Source: Phyto melanocephala (taxonomy: Eukaryota > Arthropoda > Insecta > Diptera > Rhinophoridae). From it: a stretch of DNA of 64,000 nucleotides. This document shows, in pieces, positions 61,180-64,000 of this stretch. A program made the translations under genes and the position numbers. Below the pieces are notes generated by a model. The model did no database searches. It worked only from the letters and a program-made list of their open reading frames with translations, and was not told where the DNA came from. Position 1 is the first letter of the stretch. Every line of letters starts with the position of its first letter. The stretch spans positions 3,701,201-3,765,200 of the forward strand of contig OW799237.1 of NCBI GenBank assembly GCA_941918925.1. The letters are read 5' to 3'.

Positions 61180-64000
61180 TGGTTTATAAAAACAACACAA
61201 TAATGGTGTTAATCCCTTTTACTTAATCTCTTGAAATAAAATTGTTTACGCTTTCATATTGCCTTTAATTGTAGTTATGCCAGGTCAGGGTTACCATCTG
61301 TCATTAAGCTGAATAAAAACTAGTTTGAATTTATTAAGAAAAAAAAATACCTTAAAATGTAAGGAATGAGTTTAACTTAAAAAAATTTTTTTTAACAAAT
61401 TGCCAAAAATTATCTTTGCATTGTTGTTGTTGTTATATTTTTAAATTCTCGAATATTCATTCCAATTTTGTTCACCATATTTAAAGAAGTTATTTTTTTT
61501 ATAGTGGAAATCCCTTAATCTGGCATCCATATGTAAGTTGTAATAAAACCATAGTTACCGAAAGTGATGGCAACGGCGTATAACACACAAGCAAACCCTG
61601 ATAGTGTGAGTGTGTATTTGTTATTTTTTAATTTTATTTATGAATTATATGGAAATAATCAACAAATTGTTTTTAATAAAAATTAATTTTATTGTTGCTG
61701 CTGTTGCTGTTGTTTTTGTTATTTTTTACGATAATACTGTTGTATAAAAAGAAAAAAAAACAAACAACAACAAACAGTGACAATAACTGAGCTTTAGTAA
61801 AGCAATAAAAAAAAAATTATCATCATCAATATTAAAATCATTGCATATTTGTAGGGGCTGTTTTTTGTTTCATTTAATACTTATTAAACAAGTCATATTA
61901 TTTGAATTTTCAAATTTTTTTTTTTTTTTTGTCAACAGGCAGGGAGTAAAAGTATGGAAAGAACTGCAACAAATAAAAATATGTGTGAGTATTTTAATGT
62001 GTAAATAATAATGTCTACCCGGGTACATATTCAGTTAATTAAGTTATGTATGAATGCACTACACACATACATATGTATGTATGTATGTATGTGTGATTGT
62101 AAATATGTAATATGTAAGTATTTGAAGTTGCTGCGAATATGATTATAAACAAATGTATGTATGTATCTATGTATTTAATAATGAATAATAATGGAAAAAA
62201 ATATAAAAAACTATGTAATAACGCTGGGTTTAATAAACTAAAGCAACATGTTTACGTATTTATTACTAGAATATAAATGTGTGTGTGTGCATACAAATCA
62301 TCATTTAGTATGTTGTGTACAGAAATGTAAAAAAAAATTTATCAAAAATATTTAAAATATTTTACATCTGTTTTACTGCTAGAATATGTTTACAAATTAA
62401 TTGATTAATTTTTATTGACAGAATTTTTTTGTTGAATTTTCTACTGGGATGAAAAAGAAAATTATCACACTGTAAACATATTTTCTAGTTGATTTGACTA
62501 ATTGACACAGTAAACAAAAATTATTTAAATTTAAAATTTTTAAAAACAGATTTTAAGGGACATTTCTATGAAATAAAGAAAACATTGAACATTTTCTATT
62601 AATGGGAGATTTTTAAAGTTTTGTATTTATTTTCATAAAGGAGTTGATTAAGAATTCCATTAAAAAATAATGAAATTTGTTTTTCAATTAGTTATATTAA
62701 ATTCGAAATTTTAACTGTGTTATATGCATATTTTAGTTGGCTTAAGGAGGCTTTATATTTCTTTGAACAAATAAATAAATAAATTAAGGATTTTTTTTTC
62801 AGAATTGTAAAATAAATAAAAAAAATTCCTTAGTTAAGAATTTTTTGGAGAACGTTTAATGAATTCTAATCGAAAATATGTTTTTGAAAGGGTATTGAAA
62901 TTTGAATTTTTTTTAAAAATCAACAATGTTTTAGATGTCAATTTATTAAAAACTTATTGACTTAAAATTTTTAAAAACTAATTAAAATAGTTTTTCTGAA
63001 ATTTTCATCCAAATCGTATTTATTTTAAACTTACTGTAGCATGGGGATCTTACAAACTGTTTCTTATAGTAATGGGATTTTTTTGAAAACTTATTCATAT
63101 TTCCTGTTTTTATTAAACGATTGAAATGTTTAAAAGTTTATAAAACAAAACCCGGGTAGTTTTATCAAAAACTCTGTTTAGTTTTGGAAATTTGTTTTAC
63201 ACAGTTAATTTTCTGATAATTAAAAAATGTTTTTAAGTTTAATTTTATTGAGAAATTCAGTTTAATCAAATTCAATCACAATCATAATTTTTTTTAACAA
63301 TAAAATTTTCCATATACACACTATATGACTGTTTTTAAAGTTTCTAAAATCAGTCTCCAATTAATTCGAAAAACCTTTTCTTATTTTCCGGATGTATTTC
63401 AATTTATTGGTTCTTGAGCCATTCGATTAATCGGTTTCTATATCACGAATTATTCGAAAATATCGAAAAGTTTGGTTCGTTTATAAACATGTCCTTGACC
63501 ATATAAACAACGTTTGTATTACAATTTTTTACACTCGATTAAGAAATTACTTTCGTCTCTAGAATAACGCAACTTTATCTTTATAGTGTGTGCAGAGTGT
63601 TTTTGTTTTCATAACCAACAAAGTATGTATATGTATATATTCTGAAAGCATACAAATTGAAGAGTCGGCTGGGCATGTCCGTCTGTTGGTTTTAAAAGCC
63701 CCCACATTATATACAAGCCTGTATGTGGTATCAAATATTGGAAATATTGGGAACGAATCTCTATTGAAATCCAGATCAATCGCCACAAATTTGTAAGATA
63801 TGGCCATGATTACTTTAAAATACACATCCGATCTAATCAAATGCTAAATTTTTTAAGCTATTAAAAAGAGGAAAAAATACGGTCTGCTTGTCAAATTTTC
63901 ATCTGTATTTTCTTTTATGTTTTTTTCTATTTTTTTACAATTTGCTTTTACATTATTTTTTGTACACAAAGTTTTGATAGTCCTAGTCAAAACTAGCTGT
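61180..64000 (-). other. mbl: probable mbl intron, distal part
   Basis: No exon recognised. The 63.55-63.85 kb segment includes GGCATGTCCGTCTGTTGG, a motif common in fly intergenic repeats, so the two opposing frames there (63559-63840 and 63590-63796) are not genes. Confidence 0.45.
62073..62095. repeat. ATGT tetranucleotide microsatellite
   Basis: Five or so ATGT units followed by GTGTG. Confidence 0.85.

Noticed and set aside
63559..63840. Overlapping frames on opposite strands
   Set aside because: Lie in a common intergenic repeat motif; neither has a recognisable domain.
1..64000. tRNA, rRNA and snoRNA genes
   Set aside because: I looked for B-box-like GGTTCGA and cloverleaf patterns and found none that held together.

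Overview
The window is AT-rich, intron-rich eukaryotic DNA from a fly. The coding sequence that can be recognised is the 3' half of muscleblind (mbl), a tandem CCCH zinc-finger splicing regulator, on the minus strand. Short-intron-style coding islands sit in tens of kilobases of non-coding DNA. Glutamine, asparagine and histidine codon repeats, a DD41D mariner, hAT-type MITEs and a Helitron all fit a higher dipteran, plausibly a calyptrate such as a blow fly or house fly. The species is inferred, not shown.

Layout, read along the minus strand from high to low coordinates. An mbl exon at 51332-51051 aligns with the KRPLEATFDL region of vertebrate MBNL. A 42-base microexon at 48500-48459 encodes MDVKTVGSFYYENF. 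A very large terminal exon at 47878-45410 starts AYSGMVPIKRPAAEKSG and ends at a stop. All three are in phase 0. The mbl exons that encode its zinc fingers must lie beyond position 64000. About 32 kb further on are two more coding exons, at 13706-13622 and 11844-10649. Spliced in phase, they give a second CCCH pair followed by a long Gln/His-rich tail. They are either the 3' end of a separate CCCH gene or alternative far-downstream exons of mbl; the splice phases allow both.

Most of the rest is intron, 3' flank or intergenic DNA. It carries mobile-element debris: a mariner whose transposase 5' end has been replaced by an inverted copy of its 3' end (15133-16059); a second mariner relic (23183-23359); two copies of a 183-185 bp hAT MITE (14894-15076, 58283-58467); two copies of a 325-343 bp hAT MITE (22199-22541, 55794-56118); a 129 bp foldback (21857-21985); a TA-flanked MITE (54556-54691); a Helitron built from about eight 120-bp tandem units (60099-61179); a decayed LINE (about 29910-31240); and two copies of a longer dispersed repeat (about 20655-21150 and 35985-36460).

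The most striking unexplained signal is the density of AAGCTTT/AAAGCTT motifs between about 17 kb and 59 kb. In RNA this gives GCUU, the core that MBNL-family proteins prefer, in and around mbl itself. It is nearly absent from the first 13 kb. This could reflect autoregulation of mbl or mark the extent of its transcription unit.
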